Shown here in pieces: positions 45,414 to 56,453 of a stretch of DNA of 64,000 nt. Position numbers and translations under genes: made by a program. The stretch comes from Camellia lanceoleosa (lineage: Eukaryota; Streptophyta; Magnoliopsida; Ericales; Theaceae). The notes under the pieces were generated by a model that worked only from the letters and a program-made list of their open reading frames with translations, was not told the DNA's origin and made no database searches. The stretch covers positions 39,130,190-39,194,189 of the forward strand of contig CM045761.1 of NCBI GenBank assembly GCA_025200525.1, read 5' to 3'. Position 1 is the stretch's first letter; each line of letters opens with the position of its first letter.

Positions 45414-48400
45414 ATGGATGAGGAAAATACAAATGTTGATGGAAATCCTACACCAACTGCAGAATCAACCACTGTTGCTAGTTCTACCACTACCACATTG
45501 GGTGCCAAAAATTCTAGTAAAACTCGTCCATGCCCTAGTATTAATTTAGATAAAAAGAAATCTGAGGTTTGGGAACACTTCACTTTACTTGAAGATTGTG
45601 AGCCTGATAAACCTAGGGCTGCTTGTAATTATTGTGGTAAGGATTATGGTGCTCGTGGAAAACAAGATGGGACTAGTAATATGTGGAACCACCTTAAGAA
45701 TCAATGTATGAAGTCTCCTATTAGGGAAGTGGACAAAAAACAAAAAAACGATCTCTTTTGTTAAAAAAGAAGGAGAATGAAGGGTTGGATCTCTCAAAGC
45801 AATAGCATATGATGAAAAACTTTGTAGGGAAGCACTAACAAAGATGATTATAATTGATGAATTACCTTTTAGGCATGTGGAGAAGGAAGGGTTTAGAAAT
45901 TTCTGTTTAGTTATGGAACCTAAGTTTCCTGTCCCTTCTCGCACTACTATTGTCACGACCCAAACCCGGCCCTATGGGTTTAGCATCAGAATCGCCAAGA
46001 ATCCGAGATTATCAAGGCTCAATAACAAAGTAGTATGTGGCTCATGGAAGCCAATACAGTAAATAACTAGTGTCCATTGAGCTGTGGAAATCTGTATGTC
46101 AAAAACATTTTTCATGCATTCATTCAATACAGAACAGTACAGTCTATAAATGGTCTATACAATCATATACAATCATTCAGTACGGGGACCTAATCCCTCG
46201 ATAACAGTACAGTATAACAGTAGACCATCTATACCGTGGTACAAACAGTGAGGAGACCGACGGGGGACACAAAAACACCCCAAGCCATAGCATGGCAATT
46301 CGGAACCTCGCAGTGAGGCACATAGGCTGGCTTGACAAAACTGGGGACCGACCCACGCTCCTAGCTCCGATCTGGCTGCTGAGAACCTACATATATATAT
46401 AAACAGTGAGCTAAAGCCCAGTGAATAACATACAGCGTAAAGAGGTTATGAATGAATGTCCTTACAGTAATGAAATCAGTTCATTAAACAGTATTTCAGT
46501 ATTTCAGTCAATCAGTCATATGTGGTACATCCATTAGCCTATAAACAGTAGGTCCAAAAGGACCGGGCCTTAACAGACCCAACAGTAATGATGGCCATCA
46601 ACAAGAATAAGATGGTTCCACAAGGAAACCGACAGAGCTCAGAATAAGAATCCAATGCTAAGGATGCCACAATGTAATTCGAATCTGGGACATACATTCA
46701 TTCAAGAACGATATCGGTTCAATAAACAATTGACCAAGATTCAAAAGATAACCATGTTGAACATATCTTTACACAATTGTTACTCACAGAGTTTGGGCTA
46801 ATAGCAGCTAGAGCGCGTCCCCGAGAGCCAACCCTAAACAGTTAACAAATAGAACACACACTAAGTTCACAGTCGGAAGGATATTAATTAAATCCCTAAA
46901 TTTCCTCGGTGTGGTTCTATGTCTAAATCCTCATTAAGATGCCTTAAACTAGGCCTAAGAATGCCTAGGATGGGATGAGGATGCAAAGATGTGCACAGAA
47001 TTCAATTTCAGAATTTTCAGTGAAACAAGGCCTCCGCTCGAGCGCAGGTTTCCCCGCTCGAGCGAACAAGCCAACAAAGGTCCCCGCTCGAGCGTACATT
47101 CCACCGCTCGAGCGGACTGATGAATGGTGCAAGATGCTGGATGCTCGATTTCTCCGCTCGAGCGTGAAACACTCCGCTCGAGCGGACTGTAAAACAAGTC
47201 GAAGAAAATGCTGGGAGCATGAATTCCCCGCTCCGGCGGCACTTCTCGGCCGCGGACCTCAAAAATCTGGAAAACCCAGAATTGTGTTCTGAGTTCAAAA
47301 CTCAAGTTTGGGATAGCAAAATCGATCCTCTTGGGCCCATTTTCTGGAAAACTCTTTCAAACACATAGAATAACAAGTTTTAAAGCTCAATTTAAGAAAT
47401 CAAGGCCCAAGGGTGTTTCAATTAAACTCAATTTCAAACCCAATTTTCAAGAACAACATGCAAACATGACATGCATGATCTTTAAACCAAAATTAAGGTT
47501 CAAATCTTGCTCTAATGAGCTCAATGGTTGGAAAACAAAATGAAAACATGAACTTTAGCTTTAACATGGACATGCATGAACAATCTACCAAGAATTCAAC
47601 TTAAGATGCACCAATTCAAGCATGCATGCAACATTTCAAGCATAATCCAACCTATTTGCACTAAAACATGGCTTAATCCTACAATGGAGTATGAACCATG
47701 CAAGATGAGGCTTAAAGACAACAAGAAGAAGATGATTCCCTTACCTAGAGTGTCAATTTCAAGGTGTGGAAGCTAGGTTATGCCAATTATACTTCAATTC
47801 TAGGCAATCTCCAAGCAAATTCAACAATTGAGCTAAATTCTCTCTTCTCCTTCACTCTCTCTAAGTTTGGTCGGTTGGGAAGCAAGATAGGAGCTGATCA
47901 ATTGATATGTCAAGTGTAATAAGGCTCTAGGAAATCAATAAACAAAGGGGCCACTCACATGGCAAAGTCGTAATTATGGCGACCTCTTTAATTGACTTAA
48001 TTTAATCTAATTTAATCATTCCTAATCAGTTTTCAGATAAATATATCATTAAATCACAAATATTCTACTGATCCCAAAACACTAAACGGTTCCTAATTCG
48101 GCCGCCGATAAGGCCTTCAATTAATAGTTTAAACACATACACTCAAACAGATAGAAATGCAATATAATAGATAACTTATTCAATTTCAGTTTCGATTTCA
48201 ATCAGTCCATTCAAGATTTGATTAATTCAATTATCGGTCATCATCGATTCGGTTTAGCGAATCAAGACGTAATTCAAGAGGGCTATCGATAATCAGTACG
48301 AGGGTTGTTACAACTATTGCTCGTGATTGTTTGAACTTATTTCTTGATGAAAAGCAAAAATTGAAGAAAGTTCTAAGAAAACAACGAGTATGCCTAACCA

Positions 48401-50086
48401 CTGACACTTGGACATCAATTTAAAATCTAAATTACATGTGTCTGACCGGCCATTGGATTGATGATGATTGGAATTTGCACAAAAGAATTCTTAGTTTTTG
48501 TATAGTTCCTAATCATAAGGGTGAGACAATTGGGAAACAATTAGACAAATGCTTGCAAGATTGGGAGATTGATAAGATTTTCACTATTACAGTTGATAAT
48601 GCAAGCTCTAATGATAGTGCTATTGCATTTTTGAAGAGAAGAACAAAAGATTGACATTCCACTATCTTGGCAAATGAGTTTTTGCATATGAGATGTTGTA
48701 CACACATAGTGAATTTAATTGTTTGTGGTGGTTTAAAAGAACAAAATCACTCAATTGCCAAGATTCGAAAAACTGTGAAATATGTAAAGTCATCTCCAGC
48801 TAGGCTACAAACTTTTAAAAATTGTGTGGAGCATAAAAAGATTACTTGTAAAAGTTTGTTATGCCTTGATGTTCCAACAAGGTGGAATTCCACCTATTTG
48901 ATGTTGGAGGTAGCCGAGAAATTTCAAAATGCTTTTGAGTGTTTAGAAGAGGATGACCCACGATTCAAGTTATTTTTCATGGAGAATGATGATGAAAATG
49001 AGAATGCAAATGAGAATGAAGGTGGAAGAGGCAAAGGGAAAGGAAAAAGATTCATTTCATATCCTAAAGAAGAAGATTGGGAGGTAGCTAGAGTCTTTGT
49101 GAAATTTTTAAGACTTTTTTATCATGTGACTTTGCAACTTTCAGGGTCTTTGCATGTGACATCTAATGTTTTTTTTCATCAACTTGTGTCGGTGCAATCT
49201 AAATTAGTTCAATTGAGTAAAAGTGGAGATGTAGTGTTGAGTAACATGGTTGATAAGATGAAATTGAAATACGACAAATATTGGGAGAATCTCGATAATA
49301 TCAATTTCTTGTTATATGTTGCCGTTGTGTTAGACCCTCGCTACAAGTTGACATATCTTAAGTTTTCATTCAATAAAGTGTATGAAAATGACAAGGTAGA
49401 AATTTTAGTGGCGAGGGTGAAGGCAACATTGGAGCGCTTGTTTGATCATTATGTTGAGAAGAACAATGTTGGTAATGTTGCACATTCATATGCAAGTCAA
49501 GCTCCGCAAGTGATGGAAGTTGATGAAGAGGAAGAGGAAGATCCTATGACACTCTTTGCCTCTCAATATATTAACCATTTGGAGTCAGAAAAAAGTGTGG
49601 AGAACAAATCAAAGTTGGAAAAATATTTGGTTGATGATTGTGTAGACCCAAGAGTTCCAAACTTTGATATTTTGAATTGGTGGAAGGTTAATGGCAATAA
49701 GTATAAGGTTCTCTTTTTAATAGCAAAAGATGTGTTGGCTGTCCCAGTTTCTACAGTGGCTTTTGAGTCAGCTTTTAGTACCAGTGGATGTGTGCTTGAT
49801 CCATTTAGGAGTTCTTTGACGCCAAAGATGGTGGAGGCTCTAATTTGTGCACAAAATTGGTTACGGTCTTCATCAATTCCAATCAATCTTAGAGAATGTA
49901 TGGATGATGTTGAACAATATGAAGAAATTGAGTCAGGTAATTTTTTTGATATGTGTTTATTTTAAAAAGATTATTTAATATTGATTTTAGCTTTTATGTA
50001 ATTTTGAATAACATTATAAATATTTTTTATTTTTCAGAATTTTTTTCATCATCTACTGCACAAGAAGCAACTATTGTTGAGGACTA
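45414..50086 (+). pseudogene. hAT transposase
   Basis: An ATG at 45414 opens an acidic Ser/Thr-rich leader, then a BED zinc finger ('CNYCGKDYGARGKQDGTSNM' then a WxHLxxxC end, 45624-45710) for binding the element ends. The frame changes near 45755, and 'MIIIDELPFRHVEKEGFRNF' (45844) leads to the solo LTR at 45951. Beyond it, in the same frame, come 'CLTTDTWTS' (48392, catalytic Asp region) and 'ITVDNASSNDSAI' (48590). A long open part from 48667 ends in the hATC dimerisation domain ('LIAKDVLAVPVSTVAFESAF' at 49720, 'LTPKMVEALICAQNWL'). A last small exon (50038-50086) follows a GT...AG intron. Stops at 48421 and 48652, the frameshift and the LTR inactivate it. Confidence 0.92.
45951..48312 (-). 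mobile_element. Gypsy-type solo LTR (copy 2), nested in the transposase
   Basis: 2,362 bp, reading on the minus strand TGTAACAACCC to CGTGACA, with perfect ACTAT duplications (45946-45950 and 48313-48317). With the LTR and one duplicate removed the transposase frame continues unbroken. It is the same family as 19583-21622 in opposite orientation. It carries CCGCTCGAGCG motifs at 47035-47190 (at least six) and one diverged unit CCGCTCCGGCGG (47228). Confidence 0.9.
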
Positions 50087-51128
50087 ATTTGTCTCCAAGT
50101 TAGTTTGGTTTTAAAGTTCTTGAGGTTAGACTTAATTCTTACTCTTGAATATTATTTTCTTATAATGTTTTTTTTTATATTTTTTATAATGATTTGATGA
50201 TACTTTTTTTGTTATTTATTTATGTTTTCTTTGCTCATGTCCACAGATTAATGAAGTTTTTGGAGTTTGGTTGAAGCAATTGTGAAGGATTGAAGTTATT
50301 GTGGAGTTTGGTTGGATGTTGTAGAACTTTTTTTGTTGAACTATGTTGGATGTTGTATGAATTATGTTGGATGACTTATGAATTATGTTGTATGTAGGAT
50401 GAATTATGTTGGATGTTGTATGAATTATGTTGAACTATGTTGGTTGAATTGATTATTTTTAACTTTTGACTATTTCAGTTAATTTATTGATGGAATAGAT
50501 AGATTTTTAACTTGGGCTGCTATTGTGTTGAATTTAGATGTTCTAATTGGCCAAGCTCTAGAAGTTGAATTTAGATGTTCTACAGGTTATTGAGTTCAGA
50601 TTTTTTGTGGATTACATATGCTTCGTGCTAATTGTGCAGGCCATTAAGAGGGAGAGATGGGTACTTACTGAGGAAGGGAGAACATATTCTGCTGCTGGAT
50701 CACCTGAAGTGCAAGTTTTCTCGGCCATACCACCAGGTTATGCATCTATATATTAGGTTACATGCAGTCAGAAATTGTAGTCTAATACATGAAGTAATAA
50801 TTTGAATTACTTGTAGTCTAATACATGAAGTAATAATTGTAGTCTAATATATTAGGTTACATGCAATCATCTGTTAATTAGATCTTTTTATTCTTTGATT
50901 CAAGTTTTATAATTTGAATTATATTATTTATAAACCGCCAAACCGCCCGAACCGCCAAGGCAAATTCACTATTATTTGCCAACCGAACCGCCGATTTTTG
51001 ATAAAAAAAATGACAAATTCTAATGACATTTTTATCAATCCGCCACCCGCCATACGGTTTCTATTTTTTCCCTAAACTGCACCGACCCGCACCGCGCACA
51101 CCCCTACGTACAGACTAATACTTCTTCT

Positions 51129-52523
51129 ATGGCCGAATCAACTTTCTCCTCCACTGATCGAGCACGCGAAGAGTCATATGATGATGTTGTTCCTCCTCGA
51201 AAGAATTTTCATGCATTAATTAGCCACATTTATCCACCTTTCCATATTCAGGTCATAGATGCATTTGCAAATTATCGACCTTTGGATTACGAACACATTG
51301 CCCTTAATCTTTCAATTCAGAAACTTGCGAATATAGATACAAGAAGTTCTTCCTCTGACTCACCCTTGTGCTTCTAACAAACTACTCCCAAATCTTTGAT
51401 TCAGAAAGTTACAAATATGGACTTGGGAAACTCTTCTTCACAAACCTCTGCATGGGATAAAGCTGCAACTTCTTCATCTTCTGGGGTTTCTGACTGGACA
51501 AGCTGGTCAACACCTGAGACCTGTGATTTGAGGGAACGAATCAACCATCATTTTGTTGAGTTCACTGACCCTTTAGAGTTTCCTTCCTACGCTCGAAGTT
51601 CAGTGATCTACCCCTACGTGCCCATTGACCATCGACGTAGTTTGGAGGAGAATCTGCTTGTGGCATGGTATACATCTTCCATGCCTACAAAGACAGTGCA
51701 TGTTGCCCGACGCCCAGAAGAGGCACAAGGATACAATCCATCATTCTTAGCTCAGAAGGCGAAGATTTGCTCTTCTGACTGGCTCGATTATATTAATGCC
51801 CTTGTTCCTTCTGCCCTTGCTCCACCTCCTGAAATAGAAGCATCCACACTTTCTCTTCCGCTAAATCCTTGCTGGACGGAGAAACTGAGGCTTGCCCTCT
51901 CTGCAGATAAGATCTTTCCACCTTACAAACCTCCACCTTCCCCTACTCTGGCCGAGCGAAAACAAGCTCAACTTCTGCTTGCGGCTTTTTCTCACTTGCC
52001 CTTCAATGTTCTTGAGGACGAAGTCCCTCTTAAGAACTTTCGATGGGCTTGTGATATTCTAACTCGGGGTCATGTCCTCAATCCCCTGGCCCAAGCAGAA
52101 CCTCACATGTTTTTGGATCAACTTCCATTGCTTCTTCACTAGCATCGGACCTCTGTGAACACCACACAATCTTTAGACCAACTTTCGTCCCTTCGAATTC
52201 ATGCCCAATATGAAGCAGAAAACTTTATTGAAGAATTCGAAGATTTCAAGAATAAAGATTTTGCATACTGGGATGATTTGGATATAGACGAATTGGAACA
52301 AGGATTGAGAGAAACAGCTTTCGAAATAAAGGCTGAAGAGCTCTTTTACGAAGTGAGAGCACATCAACTCATGCAGCCAATGTTGGAAGAAATAGAGGAC
52401 AGAATAAAGAAAGAACAGAAATTCATTGATCATTGTTGGACTAAATTTCATAATCTTGTTATTTATTCCATTCCATATTTCTATGAGCTTGAGTTTGTAC
52501 CCAAAAATGGCCATTCGATGTAA
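51129..52523 (+). pseudogene. Antisense extra gene (aORF) of the minus-strand element
   Basis: One continuous 465-codon frame on the strand opposite to gag, with only two in-frame stops (51375-51377 TAA, 52140-52142 TAG). The start at 51129 lies 14 bp from the hAT duplication. Features: a Ser-rich N-terminus, 'FHALISHIYPPFHIQVIDAF', 'VEFTDPLEFPSYARSSVIYP', a Pro-rich stretch (51815-51950), and a C-terminal acidic helical region ('ENFIEEFEDFKNKDFAYWDD', 52213). I do not recognise the family. Its place between gag and the 3' LTR, in antisense, parallels the extra gene of the TAT element at 35533-37301. A function cannot be assigned. Confidence 0.6.
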
Positions 52524-52725
52524 CTGTTTTTGTTTTAATATCACTAAGACTTCTCTTTATGGTTTGATCTTGACTCCATTTGTCTTTAAAAGCAATTTTA
52601 GAGCTTCGAACTAAACAATCTTTTCCTTCGAACCTGGATTCAATTGTTTTAAATGAATATTAACAAAAACATCATGAACTTTTCCAATTTATGGAATGCA
52701 GTTGATAGCTTTTGATGTTTTCCAT
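52524..52725. other. Junction between gag and the antisense gene
   Basis: The whole of pol is missing here. Minus-strand text just beyond gag still shows short gag-like words in shifted frames, then AT-rich sequence. This is the deletion junction, or the ancestral end of a non-autonomous design. Confidence 0.55.
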
Positions 52726-54561
52726 TCAGTTTTTAGTTGAGTGAGACCAAGAGTTATGCCATTTACAATATACTTTTCCCTTAAGTTCCTCTAGAGATGG
52801 CAATTTTACTCCTTTAGATAACTTAAGGAAGTTGGCCGCAAGCAAATGATCAAAAATGTCATCTGCCTTTGTTAAATCGAAAGAGTACTTTCTGTGAAGG
52901 TCTTTCTTTTCAAACTGCTGGTCAATTGTTGTATCCTTATGAATTAATGCCTCACAGATCACAGGTTCTTTGCCCATAATCTCTGCTGCATTGATCTCAT
53001 AATTAGGATCTCTATAATATGTCTTGTACGATGCATTATTTCAATCTTGTTCCTCCTCTAGTAATGCTTCATACCTAGACACCTTATAGGTTAGTTCCAC
53101 CAAATCTCTGAATTCAGTTGAGTCAAACTTCTTTCGAAGCCTGAACTCTAAGCCATTTTGAGCCAATCTTACGAATTCTAGCTCTGGCAAGATGACTCTA
53201 CATTTATTTCGAGCCCTTTTAAATCTAGCAATAAACTGAGTAGCCTTTTCTTCAAGCCTTTGACTCAATCTTGCCAAGTCTGCCATGGAAACCTCTGGTT
53301 CCGATTGGAAGAATTGGGAATGAAATGCCTCTTCCATTTGTTGCCAATTTTGAATGGAGCCAGGTGTAAGGTTGATGTACCATACAAATGCTCCCCCAGT
53401 TAGAGAATTTGGGAATAATCTTAGTTTCATATAGTCATGATTAGTAAATTCACCGCATTGAGCAGCAAACCTAGCAATATGCTCTACTGTTGATTGGTTT
53501 CCACTCCCATAGAAAAGGGTAAAATCTGGTATCCTGAACCCCCTTGGGTATTCATGTACCCTATCTACCCATTCTGGGTATGGTTTTCTGTATACAGGAG
53601 TCTGGACCCCCCGAGCCATCGGTCCACACATCTTCCTAACAATATCAGCAATTTGGTCCCTAGGGACCATATTTTGTGCTTACTGAACCACTACTGGAGA
53701 GACAAACACAGGATTTGGTGGACAAACTTGTGCTTGTGGTCCTCTTGGTCCATAAGGCGGTATATTTGGGACTGGTTGTCTCTGTGGTGCAGGTTGGTGT
53801 TGGGGGTGTAGGTAACCCCTTTGAGCCTGTCCTGCGAAAGGGCCTGCGAAAGGTACTGGAACAGGTGTTGTGTCCCTTTCATTTGCAGGCCAACCTTCCA
53901 ACCCCCCGGGTGTAAATTCGAATAACGGATTAGTGAATCCCCTTGTACCAGGTATGGCTTCGAACATGGGATTTGTGACCATTCTTATGCCAGTTTCTTG
54001 TACTGGACCAAATCCACCAATTTGTATGGCTTCATTATTGAGTACTGAGGCATTTTGACCTGCTATAGGCCTCGAAATGGGTTCATACCAAGACTGAGGT
54101 GATGGTCTTTCATAGTTCTGATTACTAGTCTAACCATTAGAATGTCCATTAACTTGCATAGGCTGTTTATCTCTAGCCAATCTTTGTTGATGGACATTTA
54201 AAACTTCCTCGATGTGTCTTGTGTTTGTTGGTTGGTGGTTATTCATTCGATTCAAAAAGGATGTTGCCCACATTTCCATTGTGTTCATTAATTGCTGTCC
54301 CATGGCATCTACTAATCCATCCCATGGATTTATTGGATGAGTAGATAGAACAATGGATGGTCCAATTCCTTGGTTTCGTCCAATGCTATGAACATGTGGT
54401 TCTTGTCCTGAAGTACTGGTCTGTTCAACCATAGGTTCTAATAATATGGGAGTTTCCACAAGATGTGTTACCACATTATCCTCTAGATTAAGTATTTCTA
54501 CCTCTCTTTCTACGCCTTCTTCCAAGCGTTCATTTTCTCCTTGTCTTCTTCATCTAGCCAT
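52726..54561 (-). pseudogene. gag of the minus-strand LTR element
   Basis: One minus-strand frame of about 610 codons from the ATG at 54561, interrupted by in-frame stops near 54550 (TGA where CGA is likely), 54130, 53680 and 53041. The N-terminal part is acidic and polar. The core (53670-53041) has 'FRIPDFTLFYGSGNQSTVEH' (53530), 'LRLFPNSLTGGAFVWYINLT' (53430), 'FHSQFFQSEPEVSM' (53320) and 'RLSQRLEEKATQFIARFKRA', the retrotransposon gag fold. Near the end 'YCKWHNSWSHSTKN' (52770-52730) is a CxxHxxxxHxxxC-type knuckle cut by TGA at its last Cys. The pattern is Ty3/gypsy gag of the TAT/Athila side. Confidence 0.85.
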
Positions 54562-54566
54562 TTAAA

Positions 54567-54592
54567 TGTCCCACCGGGCGTGCCAAAAATAT
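54567..54592 (-). promoter_or_regulatory. Primer-binding-site-like stretch of the minus-strand element
   Basis: On the minus strand TTTTTGGCACGCCCGGTGGG follows the 5' LTR within a few bases. The position and TGG start fit a primer site; the matching tRNA was not identified. Confidence 0.55.
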
Positions 54593-54593
54593 A

Positions 54594-55365
54594 TGTTGAC
54601 TTTTTGGCTTTCGAAGGGTATTTTTGTAAATGCGAACGTGCCAGTAAGGATCAATTAGTCCTTACAGAAATGTTAATTGCCAACCAATTATCAGACGATT
54701 GTGTTTTAGTTCTTTCAGCCTCAATGAAGAGGACTTTTACTGGTGGCTTGACTTAGGAGAAATTAAATGTAATAAGCTTAAATGAAGAGCAATTGAAGTA
54801 TTTCATTAGAATGAAAACTTATAATGATCCGAACTCAGCCTCGTAGAGGTTTACAGCGACAATCTACTTGAAACTACTCCTATGAATGAAGTGCAGTGCA
54901 GGAATTTAAAGTGCAGGAATGTAAAGAGCAGGAATTTAAAGAACAGGAAATGTAAAACTGGAAAAGAAAATATGTAAAGTAAGACTGGTTTGTATGATCT
55001 AAGTCCGGGAAATTTTCTGAGGTCTTCCCCGCTATTTATACTTCTCAAGGATGACCATCGAACTGCACTTCAAATCGTCGAACCGCTCCTCCATGATCGT
55101 TGATCATGCAGCCTTATAAGTAGTTCCACTACGCCATCACTTGCAATTAGGCTTCCCTCCTATATTTGAATTTGAATCTGAGTAATCGTTGAAGCCATGT
55201 CACCTTGCACCTCTTTATTGATCCAATGCTACTCAGATCACGTGAGGACCAATACTAATTTTCACGTGTAAGATCAAGATCGAAGACTTGAATAGCCTTC
55301 CTATATTACCCTTATTCTGCCACGTGTTGAATTGTGATTGGCTTGTACAAAATATGAAGCCAACA
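54594..55365 (-). repeat. 5' LTR of the minus-strand element (right copy)
   Basis: 772 bp, partner of 43263-44034. Confidence 0.92.
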
Positions 55366-55548
55366 CTCGCCCATGGAGTAAAACAAGCATGGGCTGAAAA
55401 AATGCTTCAATTGATTCCCTTTTAAAGCAAACCTATTGTTGTTGTTGTTGTTGTTGTTGTTGTTATTGTTATTTTTTTTTTTTAAATGTTAAAAAAATAT
55501 ATTGGTATAACTAACACGTGACAATCTTGCTTGAATGTGATTATAAAA
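55366..55548. other. Dispersed repeat copy B, part 2, with (TTG)n
   Basis: Matches 5520-5715 of copy A (CATGGAGTAAAACAAGCATG, ATGCTTCAATTGATTCCC). A (TTG)n run sits at 55436-55460. It ends in the left target duplication of LINE-3 (AATGTGATTATAAAA, 55534-55548). Confidence 0.75.
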
Positions 55549-55622
55549 GCCTGAGAATTGGGGAAACTTGAGAAAAGAAGGAAATTAAAGCAGCTGATTA
55601 ATCTCAGAAAAGTGGACTTCTG

Positions 55623-56453
55623 ATGAAGTTAATGTCATGGAATGTCAGAAGATTGGGTAAACCTGAGAAAAAAAGGAAATTAAAGGAGCTGATTAATCTT
55701 AGAAAAGTGCACTTCATGCTAATTCAAGAAACAAATAGAGCAGAAATGTAATCATTTGTCAAATCACTATGGCCTGGGAATCAGATGGAGTTCATGGTTG
55801 TGGATACAACAGGGGATGCAGGAGGCTTGCTGTGTATTTGGAAACCAGAGGCTTTCACTCTGTTTACTTGTTGCTGTAGTAAGAATTTCATCTTACTTTC
55901 AGCTACCACTTCTTCAAACTTCATTTGTAATATTGTTAATGTCTATACTTCCAATTGTATGCAGAAAATGAGGCAGCTATGGGAAACATTAATTAATATT
56001 AAAAGCTCTTTTATCCATCTATGGTGCATTGGAGGAGACCTCAATGAAGTAAGATTTATTAGGGAAATGAAGGGTTATGTTAGGAGGGATGTTGGGATGA
56101 AGGATTTTGGAGATTTTATTGAAAAGATTCAAGGGGTGGATTTACCAATGCTGGGCAAAAAATACACTTGGGGCAATTCGCAAGACGAATTTAGGTGGAG
56201 CATAATTGATAGATTTATTCTTAACCCTGAATGGCTTGAATTATTTAAATTCAAACTTTGGGACTTACCTAGAACGCTGTTTGATCACTGTCCTATTATA
56301 CTGATGGAAGATGACAGAAATTGGGGACCTAGACCCTTTAGGTTTATCAATGGTTGGACCAAGCATCCTAGCTTCTTACAGACAGTTAAGCAAAATTGGG
56401 AAAATCCTAGTTTGGAGGGCCGGGCAGGATTTATTTTTAAAAAGAAATTATAA
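55623..56453 (+). pseudogene. LINE-3 ORF2, endonuclease domain
   Basis: An ATG at 55623 gives 'MKLMSWNVRRLGKPEKKRK' and 'FMLIQETNRAEM', ending at a stop near 55749. A frame change leads to 'MEFMVVDTTGDAGGLLCIW' (55785), 'GGDLNEVRF' (56034, GDFN variant), 'WSIIDRFIL' (56197) and 'FDHCPIILMEDD' (56280, SDH-type site read as FDH). Same domain order as LINE-2 at 11033-10249. The stop and frame change disable it. Confidence 0.84.

Larger units (their letters stand above)
44219..51106 (+). mobile_element. hAT DNA transposon (RICESLEEPER-type), autonomous structure, inactive
   Basis: Ends TAGGGCTATGCATAATACCG (left) and, inverted, TAGGGGTGTGCGCGGTGCGG (right) match in the way plant hAT ends do. The 8-bp duplications CGTACAGA (44211-44218 and 51107-51114) are perfect. 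Subterminal regions are rich in CCGAACCG/CCGCC words on both sides, a common hAT feature. The body encodes a BED-finger hAT transposase split by a 2.36-kb solo LTR (45951-48312). Simple repeats sit at 44737-44776 (CT)n, 44906-44930 (TA)n, 50340-50450 (a unit near GGATGTTGTATGAATTATGTT) and 50780-50860 (a unit near GTAGTCTAATACATGAAGTA). It is inserted in the minus-strand LTR element. Confidence 0.93.
43263..55365 (-). mobile_element. Minus-strand LTR retrotransposon with gag and antisense gene, lacking pol
   Basis: Two 772-bp LTRs (43263-44034 and 54594-55365) open with TGTTGGC/TGTTGAC and close with GCTAACA/GCCAACA. Flanks are GTCGT and CTCGC, a weak duplication, but the surrounding repeat copy B resumes across the insertion. 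A primer-site-like stretch and gag on the minus strand next to the right LTR, and a purine tract next to the left LTR, give the orientation. Between gag and the antisense gene there is no protease, RT, RNase H or integrase. Without the hAT insertion (44219-51106) the element is about 5.2 kb. It would depend on enzymes from a related element. Confidence 0.85.

Noticed and set aside
46975..47305. Open frames over the CGCTCGAGCG cluster
   Set aside because: They lie in a solo LTR and exist in both directions because the motif is palindromic; not coding.
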